The position numbers were made by a program, and so were the translations under genes. DNA of 64,000 nucleotides from Thiothrix sp. (lineage in GTDB: Bacteria; Pseudomonadota; Gammaproteobacteria; Thiotrichales; Thiotrichaceae), in the NCBI GenBank assembly GCA_020442915.1, contig JAGRJD010000001.1, forward strand, positions 1 through 64,000. The letters run 5' to 3'. Below are positions 28,360 to 36,437 of the stretch, one piece after another (position 1 is the first letter of the stretch; every line of letters begins with the position of its first letter). Below the pieces are notes generated by a model. The model was not told where the DNA came from, did no database searches, and saw only the letters and a program-made list of their open reading frames with translations.

Positions 28360-29298
28360 TCAGGGCAGTACCTGTCCGCTGCGCTGCAGCTGCAGGCCGC
28401 CGAGGCTGCGGTTGTAGGACAGGACGATTTCCATGGCACGGCCCCGGATGGTGTTCAGGCTGATCGGGCCGAAAACACGCGAGTCACTGCTGAAAGCACG
28501 GTTATCGCCCATGACAAAGGCCTGTCCGGACGGTACGGTCAGGTCGAAATCCAGTGGACGGTTTCCGTCCGGTTTCCAGATTGCCACCCAGCTTTTTTCA
28601 CCCTGCTGCTCCAGCACGGTCTGCAGTCCGCCTGCATCCTGCCGGTTCTGCTGTCGGGTCAGGGCATTTCCGTTAAGGTAAAGGCGTCCAGCGCGCATGC
28701 GTACCCGGTCGCCGGGCAGGCCGATCACGCGCTTGATGTAATTCATGCCGGGGTCATTCGGGTAGGCGAAGATCACGATGTCACCATAACCGACCTTTTC
28801 TCCGCAGCCGGGGCAGTTGTAGCTTTTGTCCACCACAATGATGTCCCCCGCCACCAGTTGCGGCTCCATGCTGGCGGAGGGAATGCGCATGAGCTCAAAC
28901 TGGTGCTGGCGGATGTGTGCCGACCAGGCCGGCAGTACCCCTTCACCCAGCAGCAGCACCGTCAGCAGGTAGGTACCGGCTCCCTGCCAGTGGCGCGGCA
29001 TGAAATCCGGTTTGCGCCCGGCATCGCGCCAGGCATCAATGAGGCCATACAGCCACACTGCGGCGGCCAGCAGCAGAAACAGCAGGTAAACCTGCAGGTT
29101 GTCCGGGGCCGGAAACACTTCCAGCACCAGGGCAAATCCCGGCAGTACCGGCAGCACGCAGCCCATGAATACCCAGGCAGCCCGGTTGGGCTCACCATTG
29201 TAAAGCTGGCCCAGACCGGGAAAAACCAGACTCAGCAATGCAGCCAGCCAGGGAAGCCGGGGCCTGATGGTGTCGGTAGCAGTTTTTTGAGCAGACAT
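28360..29298 (-). CDS. lepB: Signal peptidase I with N-terminal membrane extension
   Basis: 312-residue type I leader peptidase. The catalytic Ser is in IPSASMEPQLVAGD (near residue 142), the general-base Lys in MNYIKRVIGLPGD (near 187), and the C-terminal box is VMGDNRAFSSDSRVFGPI. Unusual points: about 110 residues of extra N-terminal membrane region opening with LAALLSLVFPGLGQLYNG, and a CxxC pair (YNCPGCGEKVGYGD) between box B and the Lys. It stands alone, not in the usual lepA-lepB-rnc setting, so it may be a second signal peptidase; the main lepB is not in view. Its neighbour is a small secreted protein gene. Confidence 0.88.
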   Translation of the reverse strand: MSAQKTATDTIRPRLPWLAALLSLVFPGLGQLYNGEPNRAAWVFMGCVLPVLPGFALVLEVFPAPDNLQVYLLFLLLAAAVWLYGLIDAWRDAGRKPDFMPRHWQGAGTYLLTVLLLGEGVLPAWSAHIRQHQFELMRIPSASMEPQLVAGDIIVVDKSYNCPGCGEKVGYGDIVIFAYPNDPGMNYIKRVIGLPGDRVRMRAGRLYLNGNALTRQQNRQDAGGLQTVLEQQGEKSWVAIWKPDGNRPLDFDLTVPSGQAFVMGDNRAFSSDSRVFGPISLNTIRGRAMEIVLSYNRSLGGLQLQRSGQVLP

Positions 29299-29372
29299 TA
29301 TCTATTTATGGGAATAAAACCGGTCTATGAAACGTGGCAGTATTTATCCGCTTCAACCAAGGAGAGGGTAGC

Positions 29373-31349
29373 ATGCCACCAATGTCGCGTTCCACAGTCA
29401 AGAAAAGCATTGCCGCAGTGGTTTTTATCCTGCTTGCCTTATATTTTGCCAGCATTGTGCCATCCATCGGCATGGCCTGGGCCATGGCTTTTCTGCTCCT
29501 CACCGTTTATCTGTTTGCTTTCGAGGTGGTCGGCGTGGATGTGGCTGCCATCACCGTGATGGTGCTGCTGGGCCTGACCACCCTGTTTGCTCCCTTGATG
29601 GGGCTGGAGTCGGGGGCTGAGCTGACCGATCCGCAGCACCTGTTTGCGGGGTTCTCCAGTAATGCCGTCATTTCCATCATCGCGGTCATGATCATCGGGG
29701 CCGGGCTGGACAAGACCGGATTGATGTCACGGGTGGCCGCCTTTATCCTGAGCGTCGGTGGCCGCAGCGAAAAAAGCATCATTCCGATCATTGCCGGGAC
29801 GGTCGGTTTCATCTCCTCCTTCATGCAGAACGTGGGCGCTGCGGCCCTGTTCCTGCCGGTGGTCAGCCGCATTTCCAGCCGTACCGGCATCGCCATGTCA
29901 CAGCTGCTGATGCCGATGGGTTTCTGTGCCATTCTGGGTGGCACCGTGACCATGATTGGCTCCAGCCCGCTGATCCTGCTCAACGACCTGATCCTGACCG
30001 CCAACAAGAGCCTGCCGGCGGAGCACCACATGCACACCTGGGCGCTGTTTTCGGTCACGCCGATCGGCCTGTGCCTGCTGGCCACCGGCATCCTGTATTT
30101 CATTCTGGCCGGAAAGTATGTATTGCCGGCGGTAGCGGAGCGCCCGGACCGCCGGGAAAACACGCTGCAGTACCTCAAGCGTACCTATGGTATCGAATTC
30201 GACCTGCGGGAGGTGGAAGTGACCCGTGACAGCCCCCTGCTGGGACGCCGGCTGCTGGAAGTGGAGACACGCGACAATATCCGCGTGATCGCCATGAAGG
30301 ATGGCAGCCAGATTCGCGCCGGGGTGGATTCGCTGGACCGGGACCTGGTGTTCCGGGAGGGACAGGTGCTGGGCATTGTCGGTCTGCCGGGCCGTGAAAG
30401 TGATTTCATCGAGCAGGCCCGGCTGCACAGCCACAAGGGGATGCCGATATTCGGCGACCTTCTGTCAGACAAACAGTCCGGCATTGCCGAAATCGTGATT
30501 CCGGCCCGTTCGGGGCTGGTCGGCAAATCGGCCATTGATGTCTGGATGCGCAAGCGTTACGGCATTTCACTGATGGGCATTCTGCGCAATGGCAAGGTGT
30601 TGTATGCCGAGGACGAGGAGGTCAGCGAAATCCGTGCCGTTCCGTTCCAGGCCGGGGACCTGATTCTGGTCTATACCACCTGGCATGCTCTGGAGCGGCT
30701 GGAACAGGACCGGGATTTCCTCATTGTCACTACCGAATACCCGCGTCAGGAAGCAGTCCGGACCCACAAGCTCTACTGGGCCCTGGGTTTTTTTGCTTTC
30801 GCGCTCTGTCTGGTGCTGTTCACCGACATCCGGCTTTCGATTGCCCTGCTGGCCGGTGCCATCGGCATGGTGCTGACCGGTGTACTGAGCATGGAGGAGG
30901 CCTATGAAGCCGTTTCCTGGAAAACCGTGTTTCTGCTGGCCAGCCTGATTCCGCTGGGCTATGCCGTCCAGCATACCGGTACTGCACGCTGGATTGCCGA
31001 TGGTGTGCTGTCGGTGGTGGGGCATTTCCCGCTCTGGGGCATTGAGGCCGCCCTGGCCCTGCTGGCGACGGCTTTCACGCTGGTCATGTCCAATGTCGGG
31101 GCCACGGTGCTGCTGGTGCCGCTGGCGGTCAACATCGCCATCGGCATCGGTGCCAGTCCGTCCCTGTTTGCCCTGATCGTGGCGCTGTCAACCTCCAACT
31201 CCTTCATTCTCCCTACTCACCAGGTCAATGCCCTGATCATGGGACCGGCGGGCTACCGGGTACCGGATTTCATGCGTGCCGGTGGTATCATGAGCCTGCT
31301 GTTCATTGCAGTACTGATTCTGGTGCTGAACCTGCTGGGGTATCAGTAA
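29373..31349 (+). CDS. SLC13-family permease with RCK_C domains
   Basis: 658-residue inner-membrane transporter of the DASS/CitT-like (SLC13) class. AAGGAG 8 nt before the ATG at 29373 sets the start; the frame extends 13 codons further without support. About six membrane segments come first, with FMQNVGAAALFLPVVSRIS and MIGSSPLILLNDLIL as the first substrate-binding half. A cytoplasmic insertion (about residues 250-450) with two TrkA-C-like regulatory domains follows (EFDLREVEVTRDSPLLGRRLLEVE, FREGQVLGIVGLP and AEIVIPARSGLVGKS). The second membrane half has MSNVGATVLLVPLAVNIA and LSTSNSFILPTHQVNALIMGP. The substrate may be a dicarboxylate, sulfate or another anion; it is not predictable. Confidence 0.87.
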   Translation: MPPMSRSTVKKSIAAVVFILLALYFASIVPSIGMAWAMAFLLLTVYLFAFEVVGVDVAAITVMVLLGLTTLFAPLMGLESGAELTDPQHLFAGFSSNAVISIIAVMIIGAGLDKTGLMSRVAAFILSVGGRSEKSIIPIIAGTVGFISSFMQNVGAAALFLPVVSRISSRTGIAMSQLLMPMGFCAILGGTVTMIGSSPLILLNDLILTANKSLPAEHHMHTWALFSVTPIGLCLLATGILYFILAGKYVLPAVAERPDRRENTLQYLKRTYGIEFDLREVEVTRDSPLLGRRLLEVETRDNIRVIAMKDGSQIRAGVDSLDRDLVFREGQVLGIVGLPGRESDFIEQARLHSHKGMPIFGDLLSDKQSGIAEIVIPARSGLVGKSAIDVWMRKRYGISLMGILRNGKVLYAEDEEVSEIRAVPFQAGDLILVYTTWHALERLEQDRDFLIVTTEYPRQEAVRTHKLYWALGFFAFALCLVLFTDIRLSIALLAGAIGMVLTGVLSMEEAYEAVSWKTVFLLASLIPLGYAVQHTGTARWIADGVLSVVGHFPLWGIEAALALLATAFTLVMSNVGATVLLVPLAVNIAIGIGASPSLFALIVALSTSNSFILPTHQVNALIMGPAGYRVPDFMRAGGIMSLLFIAVLILVLNLLGYQ

Positions 31350-31470
31350 GCCCGAGGGGCCGGCAGGGGGGCATGCTGTTGCCGGATTCCGTGATCGGGT
31401 CAGCGAAAGTGATTGATCGGGTGGCCGGGTGCTGAAGGCAGACCGGGCACCGGGAAAGGCCATTTCCTGC

Positions 31471-31499
31471 TTGTAGGGCAGGCCGGTTTTGGCCATAAT
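31471..31499 (+). promoter_or_regulatory. Probable promoter of the 4.5S RNA gene
   Basis: TTGTAG at 31471-31476 and CATAAT at 31494-31499 are separated by 17 bp, followed by a GC-rich discriminator. The predicted start near 31506 gives a short leader before the mature RNA, as expected for an RNase P-processed precursor. Confidence 0.55.
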
Positions 31500-31518
31500 G
31501 CCGGTCTTCGGTTTCAAT

Positions 31519-31634
31519 GGTGGTCTGTACCGGTGCTCCCGCAACACTATGTGGTGAACCCCGTCAGGTCCGGAAGGAAGCAGCGGTAGCGGCAGATGTG
31601 TGTGCCGGGATGTCGCTGGTGCAGACTGCCACCC
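31519..31634 (+). ncRNA. ffs: Signal recognition particle 4.5S RNA
   Basis: The apical domain is unmistakable: CAGGTCCGGAAGGAAGCAGC at 31565-31584, the Ffh-binding GGAA tetraloop and symmetric/asymmetric loops. CTCCCGCAAC lies upstream and TGTGCCGGGATGTCGCTGG downstream. The ends GGTGGTCTG and CAGACTGCCACC pair to close the long hairpin, which gives the approximate boundaries and a length near 115 nt, similar to E. coli 4.5S RNA (114 nt). The RNA targets nascent membrane proteins with Ffh and FtsY. It ends only 28 nt before the dnaX start codon and no terminator separates them. Confidence 0.95.
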
Positions 31635-31662
31635 ATCGCATCAAGGACAGTACCGGGATTTT

Positions 31663-33480
31663 ATGGCTTATCAGGTTCTGGCAAGAAAATGGCGGCCACA
31701 GAATTTCGGACAGATGGTTGGCCAGCAGCATGTGCTGCGTGCCCTGCTGACCGCCCTGCAGGAAAACCGCCTGCATCACGCCTACCTGTTCACCGGCACC
31801 CGCGGGGTCGGGAAAACCACCATCGCCCGCATCTTCGCCCGCTGCCTCAACTGTGAAACCGGGGTGACACCGGAACCCTGCGGGGTTTGTCGCAGCTGTA
31901 CCGAGATTGCCGAAGGCCGGCACCTGGACCTGATCGAGGTCGATGCCGCCTCGCGCACCAGGGTCGAGGATACCCGTGACCTGCTGGACAATGTGCAGTA
32001 TGCCCCGACGCGCGGACGCTACAAGATTTACCTGATTGACGAAGTGCACATGCTCTCCGGGCACAGTTTCAATGCACTGCTGAAGACCCTGGAGGAGCCG
32101 CCACCGCACGTCAAGTTCCTGTTTGCCACCACCGATCCGCAGAAACTCCCGGTCACCATCCTGTCACGCTGCCTGCAGTTCAATCTCAAAAGCATGCCGG
32201 TGGACATGATCAGGGCGCATCTGGCCCATATCCTGACGGCGGAATCGATTGAGCATGAGGCAGGGGCTCTGCGCATTATCGCCCGGGCGGCGGACGGCTC
32301 CATGCGTGACGCCCTGAGCCTGACGGATCAGGCCATCATCACCGGCGCTGGCCAGGTGACGGATGCGGCGGTACAGGACATGCTGGGCATGTTGCCGGAC
32401 GGTTATCTGATGACGCTGCTGCAGGCACTGCTGGCCGCTGATGCTCCCCGCCTGCTGGCCGTGATCGGGCAGATGGCCGAGCTGGCTGCCGACTTTGCCG
32501 TGGCCGTGGAATCCCTGATTGCCCTGCTGCACCGGATCATGGTGCTGCAGGTGCTGGGAGCGGCAGACGACGGGCAGGACCTGCAGCAGCTGGCAGCAGC
32601 GATCACACCGGCAGACCTGCAGCTTTATTACCAGCTGGCCTTGCACGGGCGGCGTGATTTTGCCCTGCATCCCGATCCACGCACCGGTTTTGAAATGCTG
32701 ATGCTGCGCATGCTGGCATTTCAGGTCCAGTCACCAGGTCCGGCCACATTCCCGAAAAAAAAAACACTGACCCCGCCACTGGCAGCACCAACTGATTCGG
32801 TTGCCGGGGCGGCCATCCCGACCGTAGCGCTGCCGCCGGAGCGGGAATCATCGTCACCCGCCGACCAGCCGGCCACAGTAGCCGTTGTGCAGACAGTGGA
32901 GTCCCTTGATCTTGATGTGACCGCAGCACCCGAGGTGCCGGAGCCAGTACCTGCCCAGGAATTCCCTCCACCTTCGCGGGCGGTCGGGCCGGCCCCGGTT
33001 GAGACCGCTCCCGGCCCGGCAGAACGGGCAGCTGCGGTACCGGTTTCGCCAGCGCTGCCGGTCCCGGTGATGCCGGTATCCGGAGCACAGCCGGCGGATA
33101 ATGCCTGGCATGCGCTGCTGCCGGCGCTGGGGCTCGGCGGGATGGCATTGCAGCTGGCCGGGCACTGCCTGCTGAAGCAGCACACGGAAAGTGAAATCCT
33201 GCTGTGGCTGGATCGCAGCGGTGAAAACCTGCAGTCGGGCAATGCCCTGGCACAGTTGCAGGCGGCACTGGAGCGGCATTTCGGCCAGGCTGTCAGCCTG
33301 ACGCTGGAGCTGACGGACCTGACTGAGGAGACGCCGGAACAGCGCCGTCTGCGCCTGCAGCGGGAGCGCCAGCTGCAGGCCGAGGCTGCGATTCAGGCGG
33401 ATGATTTTGTGCGCCAGCTACAAAACACACTGGGGGCCAGTATTGTACCGGGCTCCATCCGGCCCCGGAACAGCGATTAG
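31663..33480 (+). CDS. dnaX: DNA polymerase III subunit tau (and gamma by frameshift)
   Basis: 605-residue clamp-loader ATPase starting MAYQVLARKWRPQNFGQMVGQ. Walker A is GTRGVGKTTIARI (near residue 45), zinc cysteines are in CLNCETGVTPEPCGVCRSC, Walker B is IYLIDEVHMLS and the arginine-finger region is ILSRCLQF. Residue 365 begins an unbroken run of ten A (32755-32764); a -1 slip leads through CAC to TGA at 32768-32770, giving a gamma form of about 368 residues, just before the Pro/Ala-rich linker and the tau-specific C-terminus. The linker AAPTDSVAG...PVMPVSGAQ is low-complexity, as usual. The gene is followed by ybaB-recR, the standard order. Confidence 0.96.
   Translation: MAYQVLARKWRPQNFGQMVGQQHVLRALLTALQENRLHHAYLFTGTRGVGKTTIARIFARCLNCETGVTPEPCGVCRSCTEIAEGRHLDLIEVDAASRTRVEDTRDLLDNVQYAPTRGRYKIYLIDEVHMLSGHSFNALLKTLEEPPPHVKFLFATTDPQKLPVTILSRCLQFNLKSMPVDMIRAHLAHILTAESIEHEAGALRIIARAADGSMRDALSLTDQAIITGAGQVTDAAVQDMLGMLPDGYLMTLLQALLAADAPRLLAVIGQMAELAADFAVAVESLIALLHRIMVLQVLGAADDGQDLQQLAAAITPADLQLYYQLALHGRRDFALHPDPRTGFEMLMLRMLAFQVQSPGPATFPKKKTLTPPLAAPTDSVAGAAIPTVALPPERESSSPADQPATVAVVQTVESLDLDVTAAPEVPEPVPAQEFPPPSRAVGPAPVETAPGPAERAAAVPVSPALPVPVMPVSGAQPADNAWHALLPALGLGGMALQLAGHCLLKQHTESEILLWLDRSGENLQSGNALAQLQAALERHFGQAVSLTLELTDLTEETPEQRRLRLQRERQLQAEAAIQADDFVRQLQNTLGASIVPGSIRPRNSD
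32755..32770 (+). other. dnaX slippery A10 run and -1 frame stop
   Basis: Ten consecutive A follow CCG in frame. The -1 frame reads AAA-CAC-TGA and stops at 32768-32770. Thermus dnaX uses an A9 run for transcriptional slippage and E. coli dnaX uses A-AAA-AAG for ribosomal frameshifting; either route would yield gamma here. A modest stem (CAAC/GTTG) lies downstream but is not strong. Confidence 0.75.
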
Positions 33481-33491
33481 CCGGGTTTTTT
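33464..33491 (+). terminator. Weak intrinsic terminator after dnaX
   Basis: CCCGG (33464-33468) and CCGGG (33481-33485) flank the dnaX stop codon and are followed by six T. The stem is only 5 bp with a 12-nt loop, so it would at most attenuate transcription into ybaB-recR. Confidence 0.35.
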
Positions 33492-33574
33492 CCTGATGAC
33501 AGAACTTTTGCGCTAGACTGGGAACCGTTCGGGTTTGTTCCGGGCAGTTATTTCTATAACAACGAGGTGTGATT

Positions 33575-33901
33575 ATGATGAAAGGCGGGTTGGGCAACAT
33601 GATGAAGCAGGCACAGAAAATGCAGGAAGACCTGCAGCGTGCACAACAGGAAATTGCCGCCATGGAAGTCAGCGGCCAGTCCGGTGGCGGGCTGGTGACG
33701 GTGGTCATCAATGGCCGGCATGAATGCCGCCGGGTTTCGATTGATCCCTCGATTCTGGAAGATGACCGCGACATGGTTGAGGATCTGGTGGCGGCAGCCT
33801 TCAATGATGCGGTCCAGCGACTGGATGTGACCACGCGTGAACGCATGTCATCCGTGACTTCCGGCATGCAGCTTCCCGCCGGGTTCAAGCTGCCGTTCTG
33901 A
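33575..33901 (+). CDS. YbaB/EbfC family nucleoid-associated protein
   Basis: 108 residues, [61 protein letters not shown], the typical YbaB sequence. The dimeric tweezer-shaped protein binds DNA and is almost always encoded between dnaX and recR. GAGG at 33564-33567 supports the ATG at 33575, or the adjacent one at 33578. AACAAC sits at the ribosome-binding site. recR follows after 10 nt. Confidence 0.94.
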   Translation: MMKGGLGNMMKQAQKMQEDLQRAQQEIAAMEVSGQSGGGLVTVVINGRHECRRVSIDPSILEDDRDMVEDLVAAAFNDAVQRLDVTTRERMSSVTSGMQLPAGFKLPF

Positions 33902-33911
33902 GCCGTTGCCC

Positions 33912-34514
33912 ATGAATGCCGGCGAATCCTCGCTGTTGCGCAGTCTGGTCGATGCCTTGCGCTGCCTGCCCGGTGTCGGTGCACGCACGGCCCAGCGCAT
34001 GGCCTTTCACCTGCTGGAGCATGACCGCCAGGGCGGGGTACATCTGGCTGCGGTACTGCAGGCAGCGATGCAGAACATCCGCCACTGCCAGCAGTGCCGT
34101 ACCCTGACCGAGCAGCCCCTGTGCCGCATCTGTGCCGATCCGAAGCGGGAGCCGGGGTTGCTGTGTGTGGTGGAGCACCCTTCGGATGTGGTGGCCATTG
34201 AGCAGGCTACCGCCTATCGGGGTTATTATTTCGTGCTCGGAGGGCGACTGTCGCCGCTGGACGGGATCGGGCCGGAGGATATCGGACTGGACCTGCTGGA
34301 GCAGCGCCTGCAGCAGGGCCGGATCAGGGAGCTGATTCTGGCTACCAATCCGACCGTGGAAGGCGAAGTCACGGCCCATTACATCAGCGAAATGGCCACA
34401 CGGGCCGGGGTCGGCAGCAGCCGTATCGCCCACGGCGTGCCGGTGGGCAGTGAACTGGAATACGTGGACAGCGGCACCCTGTCCCATGCATTTGAAGGAA
34501 GGAGAAAATACTGA
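33912..34514 (+). CDS. recR: Recombination protein RecR
   Basis: 200 residues. RecR with RecF/RecO loads RecA at gaps. It has the N-terminal helix-hairpin-helix ([27 protein letters not shown]), the C4 zinc finger ([16 protein letters not shown]) and the Toprim domain with [43 protein letters not shown] and [18 protein letters not shown]. The ATG at 33912 is used; a TTG two codons earlier is unlikely. The stop codon overlaps the hinT start (TGATG). Confidence 0.96.
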   Translation: MNAGESSLLRSLVDALRCLPGVGARTAQRMAFHLLEHDRQGGVHLAAVLQAAMQNIRHCQQCRTLTEQPLCRICADPKREPGLLCVVEHPSDVVAIEQATAYRGYYFVLGGRLSPLDGIGPEDIGLDLLEQRLQQGRIRELILATNPTVEGEVTAHYISEMATRAGVGSSRIAHGVPVGSELEYVDSGTLSHAFEGRRKY

Positions 34515-34876
34515 TGAGTCATGAAACCGGCGACTGCCTGTTCTGCCGCATCCGGGATGGCGAGGTTCCATCCACCAAGGTTTACGAGGATGAGCAGGTC
34601 ATTGCCTTCAAGGATATCAATCCCAAGGCACCACTGCATGTGCTGATCGTACCGCGCAAGCACATTGCTACCATCAACGACATCACCGAAGCGGATGCCG
34701 GGCTGGCCGGCCACTTGTTTCTGGTGGCCAAGCAGGTGGCCGCTGATGCCGGTTATGGTGACATCGGCTATCAGGTACAGATGAACTGCCTCAAGGGCGG
34801 CGGGCAGGTCATTTTTCATATTCACCTGCACCTGCTGGCCGGGGGGCGCTCCGGCCCGCTTTTGCCAGCCGGCTGA
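34514..34876 (+). CDS. hinT: HIT-family purine nucleoside phosphoramidase (HinT-like)
   Basis: 120 residues. Histidine-triad hydrolase of the HinT branch, cleaving adenosine phosphoramidates. The N-terminal CLFCRIRDGEVPSTKVYEDEQVIAFKDINPKAPLHVLIVPRKHI and the triad FHIHLHLLAGG near the C-terminus are clear. It overlaps recR by one base, indicating translational coupling. Its stop precedes a good promoter for the next gene. Confidence 0.93.
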   Translation: MSHETGDCLFCRIRDGEVPSTKVYEDEQVIAFKDINPKAPLHVLIVPRKHIATINDITEADAGLAGHLFLVAKQVAADAGYGDIGYQVQMNCLKGGGQVIFHIHLHLLAGGRSGPLLPAG

Positions 34877-34891
34877 AAAAACGTCTATAAT
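34862..34891 (+). promoter_or_regulatory. Sigma-70 promoter upstream of the TPR/membrane protein gene
   Basis: TTGCCA at 34862-34867 and a perfect TATAAT at 34886-34891 with an 18-bp spacer. The -35 lies in the last codons of hinT. The -10 is 27 bp before the likely start codon at 34918. Confidence 0.6.
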
Positions 34892-34917
34892 CCATGGCTT
34901 GAGTGTCACAACCGTGG

Positions 34918-36348
34918 ATGGTCATCATGTCAGAAGGACTGGCGGGGAGCCAGATCAGGTCGATCTTTTTCCCCAGACGCAAACAACATGTCTTTCATCG
35001 CCTCAACCTGGAGTACCTGATACCCCTGAAGTCCATGCGTCGGGGCAGTGTGCACCTGCTGCTGGAAACCGGCCTGCGCACCAACCTGCGTACCGTCGGG
35101 GGCAGTGATGAGGTTATTTACAGCCTGCGTCCACAGATTGACGGCATGGCCGGGCAGCTGCTGCAGCAGGGCAGCCGGCTGGTGCGGGAGCTGGAGCAGC
35201 TGCGCCGGCAGCTGCTGGCCGGCAGCCGGGAAAGCTTTGCCACCTACCGGGCCGGGGTGGAGGCGGGGCTGGCCAGTCGCAAGCTGGCGGATGCGCTGGA
35301 TGCCGCTACCCATCAGCACTTTTTTCACCATCTCCTGAGCGCCGAACACATGCTCAAGGATGTGCTGCAGGTCAATCACCGTGACTACCGTGCCCATTTC
35401 GAGCTGGGCTGGATCTACCTCAATCTGCTGGAAAACCTGCCATTGGCTGAATTCCATCTGGAGCAGTCGGCCCGTTATGCCCGCCTGGAAGACAACCTGG
35501 TTTTCGCCCGTTTTGCATTACGTCATCTGGGGGACGCCTGCTACTGCCAGCAGAAGTTCGGCAAGGCCACTGAAACCGCCCTGCAGGTATTGCATGGTCA
35601 GGAGCAGCCGGAGCTGGAACACCGTTATGAGTGCGCCCGCTACATGGCGGTGGGGGGGGAGCTGGCATCGGCCACCCGGCGGCTGGCCGGTATTGTCACA
35701 AAAGCCCCGCTTTATTACATGCAGGCCCAGGTGGAGCGTGATTTCACCCGCCATGACGCGATCCGCCAGATGCTGCAGGATCTGCGTCAGGCCCGCGTGA
35801 CCCGTATTCGCCATACCGTGCATACCAGCTGGCAGAATCACCGCCTCGCCGGCCTGATCCTGCCGGACCGGATTGATCCGCATGCCCTGTTCCGGCGCAC
35901 CATGGAAAAGCACCTGCGGGTCATGTCCCATCTGCCCTATGTCACCCTGGCCCAGCGTGAACAGCAGATTGCCAGCCTGATGCTGGAGGATTCGCGCAAG
36001 CTGATCATGCAGGAGGTGAGTGCCCGTTCACGCGCCTATGAATACCGTTCTGAACGCCGGCACCGGCGCTGGGTCTGGGTCAACAAGACCGGCGCGGTAC
36101 TGCTGCACGGTGCGGCCATCCTGTTGCTGTCCTGTGCCATGTTTTTCGCTGCCCGTTATGTGGCTGATCTGGCGGGCATGGGCAACTGGCTGGGCGGGAA
36201 CGGGCTGGTCAGCCAGCTGCTGGCCCTGACACTGGCTTCGGGGCTGGCCGGCATGCTGCTGGTGCGCTTTGTGCCACCGGGTACCCGGCGGCTGTTGCGC
36301 AAGCAGGCCGAACTGGATGATTCGCTGAAACGGCTGGAGTTACCCTGA
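34918..36348 (+). CDS. TPR-like protein with C-terminal membrane anchor, unknown
   Basis: About 476 residues; candidate starts are ATG at 34918 or 34927, and I cannot decide between them. Not recognised. Residues around 130-250 look like degenerate tetratricopeptide helices (YRAHFELGWIYLNLLENLPLAEFHLEQSARYARLEDNLVFARFALRHLGDACYCQQKFGKATETALQVL). The end has two predicted membrane segments (GAVLLHGAAILLLSCAMFFAARYVADL and LVSQLLALTLASGLAGMLLVRFV), leaving a short basic tail. The N-terminal MSEGLAGSQIRSIFFPRRKQHVFHRLNL is Arg-rich. A tail-anchored cytoplasmic scaffold is a reasonable guess. It has its own promoter. Confidence 0.65.
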   Translation: MVIMSEGLAGSQIRSIFFPRRKQHVFHRLNLEYLIPLKSMRRGSVHLLLETGLRTNLRTVGGSDEVIYSLRPQIDGMAGQLLQQGSRLVRELEQLRRQLLAGSRESFATYRAGVEAGLASRKLADALDAATHQHFFHHLLSAEHMLKDVLQVNHRDYRAHFELGWIYLNLLENLPLAEFHLEQSARYARLEDNLVFARFALRHLGDACYCQQKFGKATETALQVLHGQEQPELEHRYECARYMAVGGELASATRRLAGIVTKAPLYYMQAQVERDFTRHDAIRQMLQDLRQARVTRIRHTVHTSWQNHRLAGLILPDRIDPHALFRRTMEKHLRVMSHLPYVTLAQREQQIASLMLEDSRKLIMQEVSARSRAYEYRSERRHRRWVWVNKTGAVLLHGAAILLLSCAMFFAARYVADLAGMGNWLGGNGLVSQLLALTLASGLAGMLLVRFVPPGTRRLLRKQAELDDSLKRLELP

Positions 36349-36361
36349 GGGCTGTGTGACG

Positions 36362-36379
36362 GGTCATGCACACATGACC
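36362..36379. promoter_or_regulatory. Inverted repeat upstream of the exonuclease gene
   Basis: GGTCATG-CACA-CATGACC, perfect 7-bp arms, 13 nt after the preceding stop codon and directly upstream of where the -35 of a promoter with TATAAT at 36403-36408 would be. There is no T-tract, so it is more operator-like than terminator-like. The promoter has no good -35, which would suit an activator site. Confidence 0.45.
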
Positions 36380-36437
36380 TATCCCCCTTCCGGTCAAGGC
36401 GCTATAATTCCCGGCTGTTTCAGCTTCAGGTTCCGAC

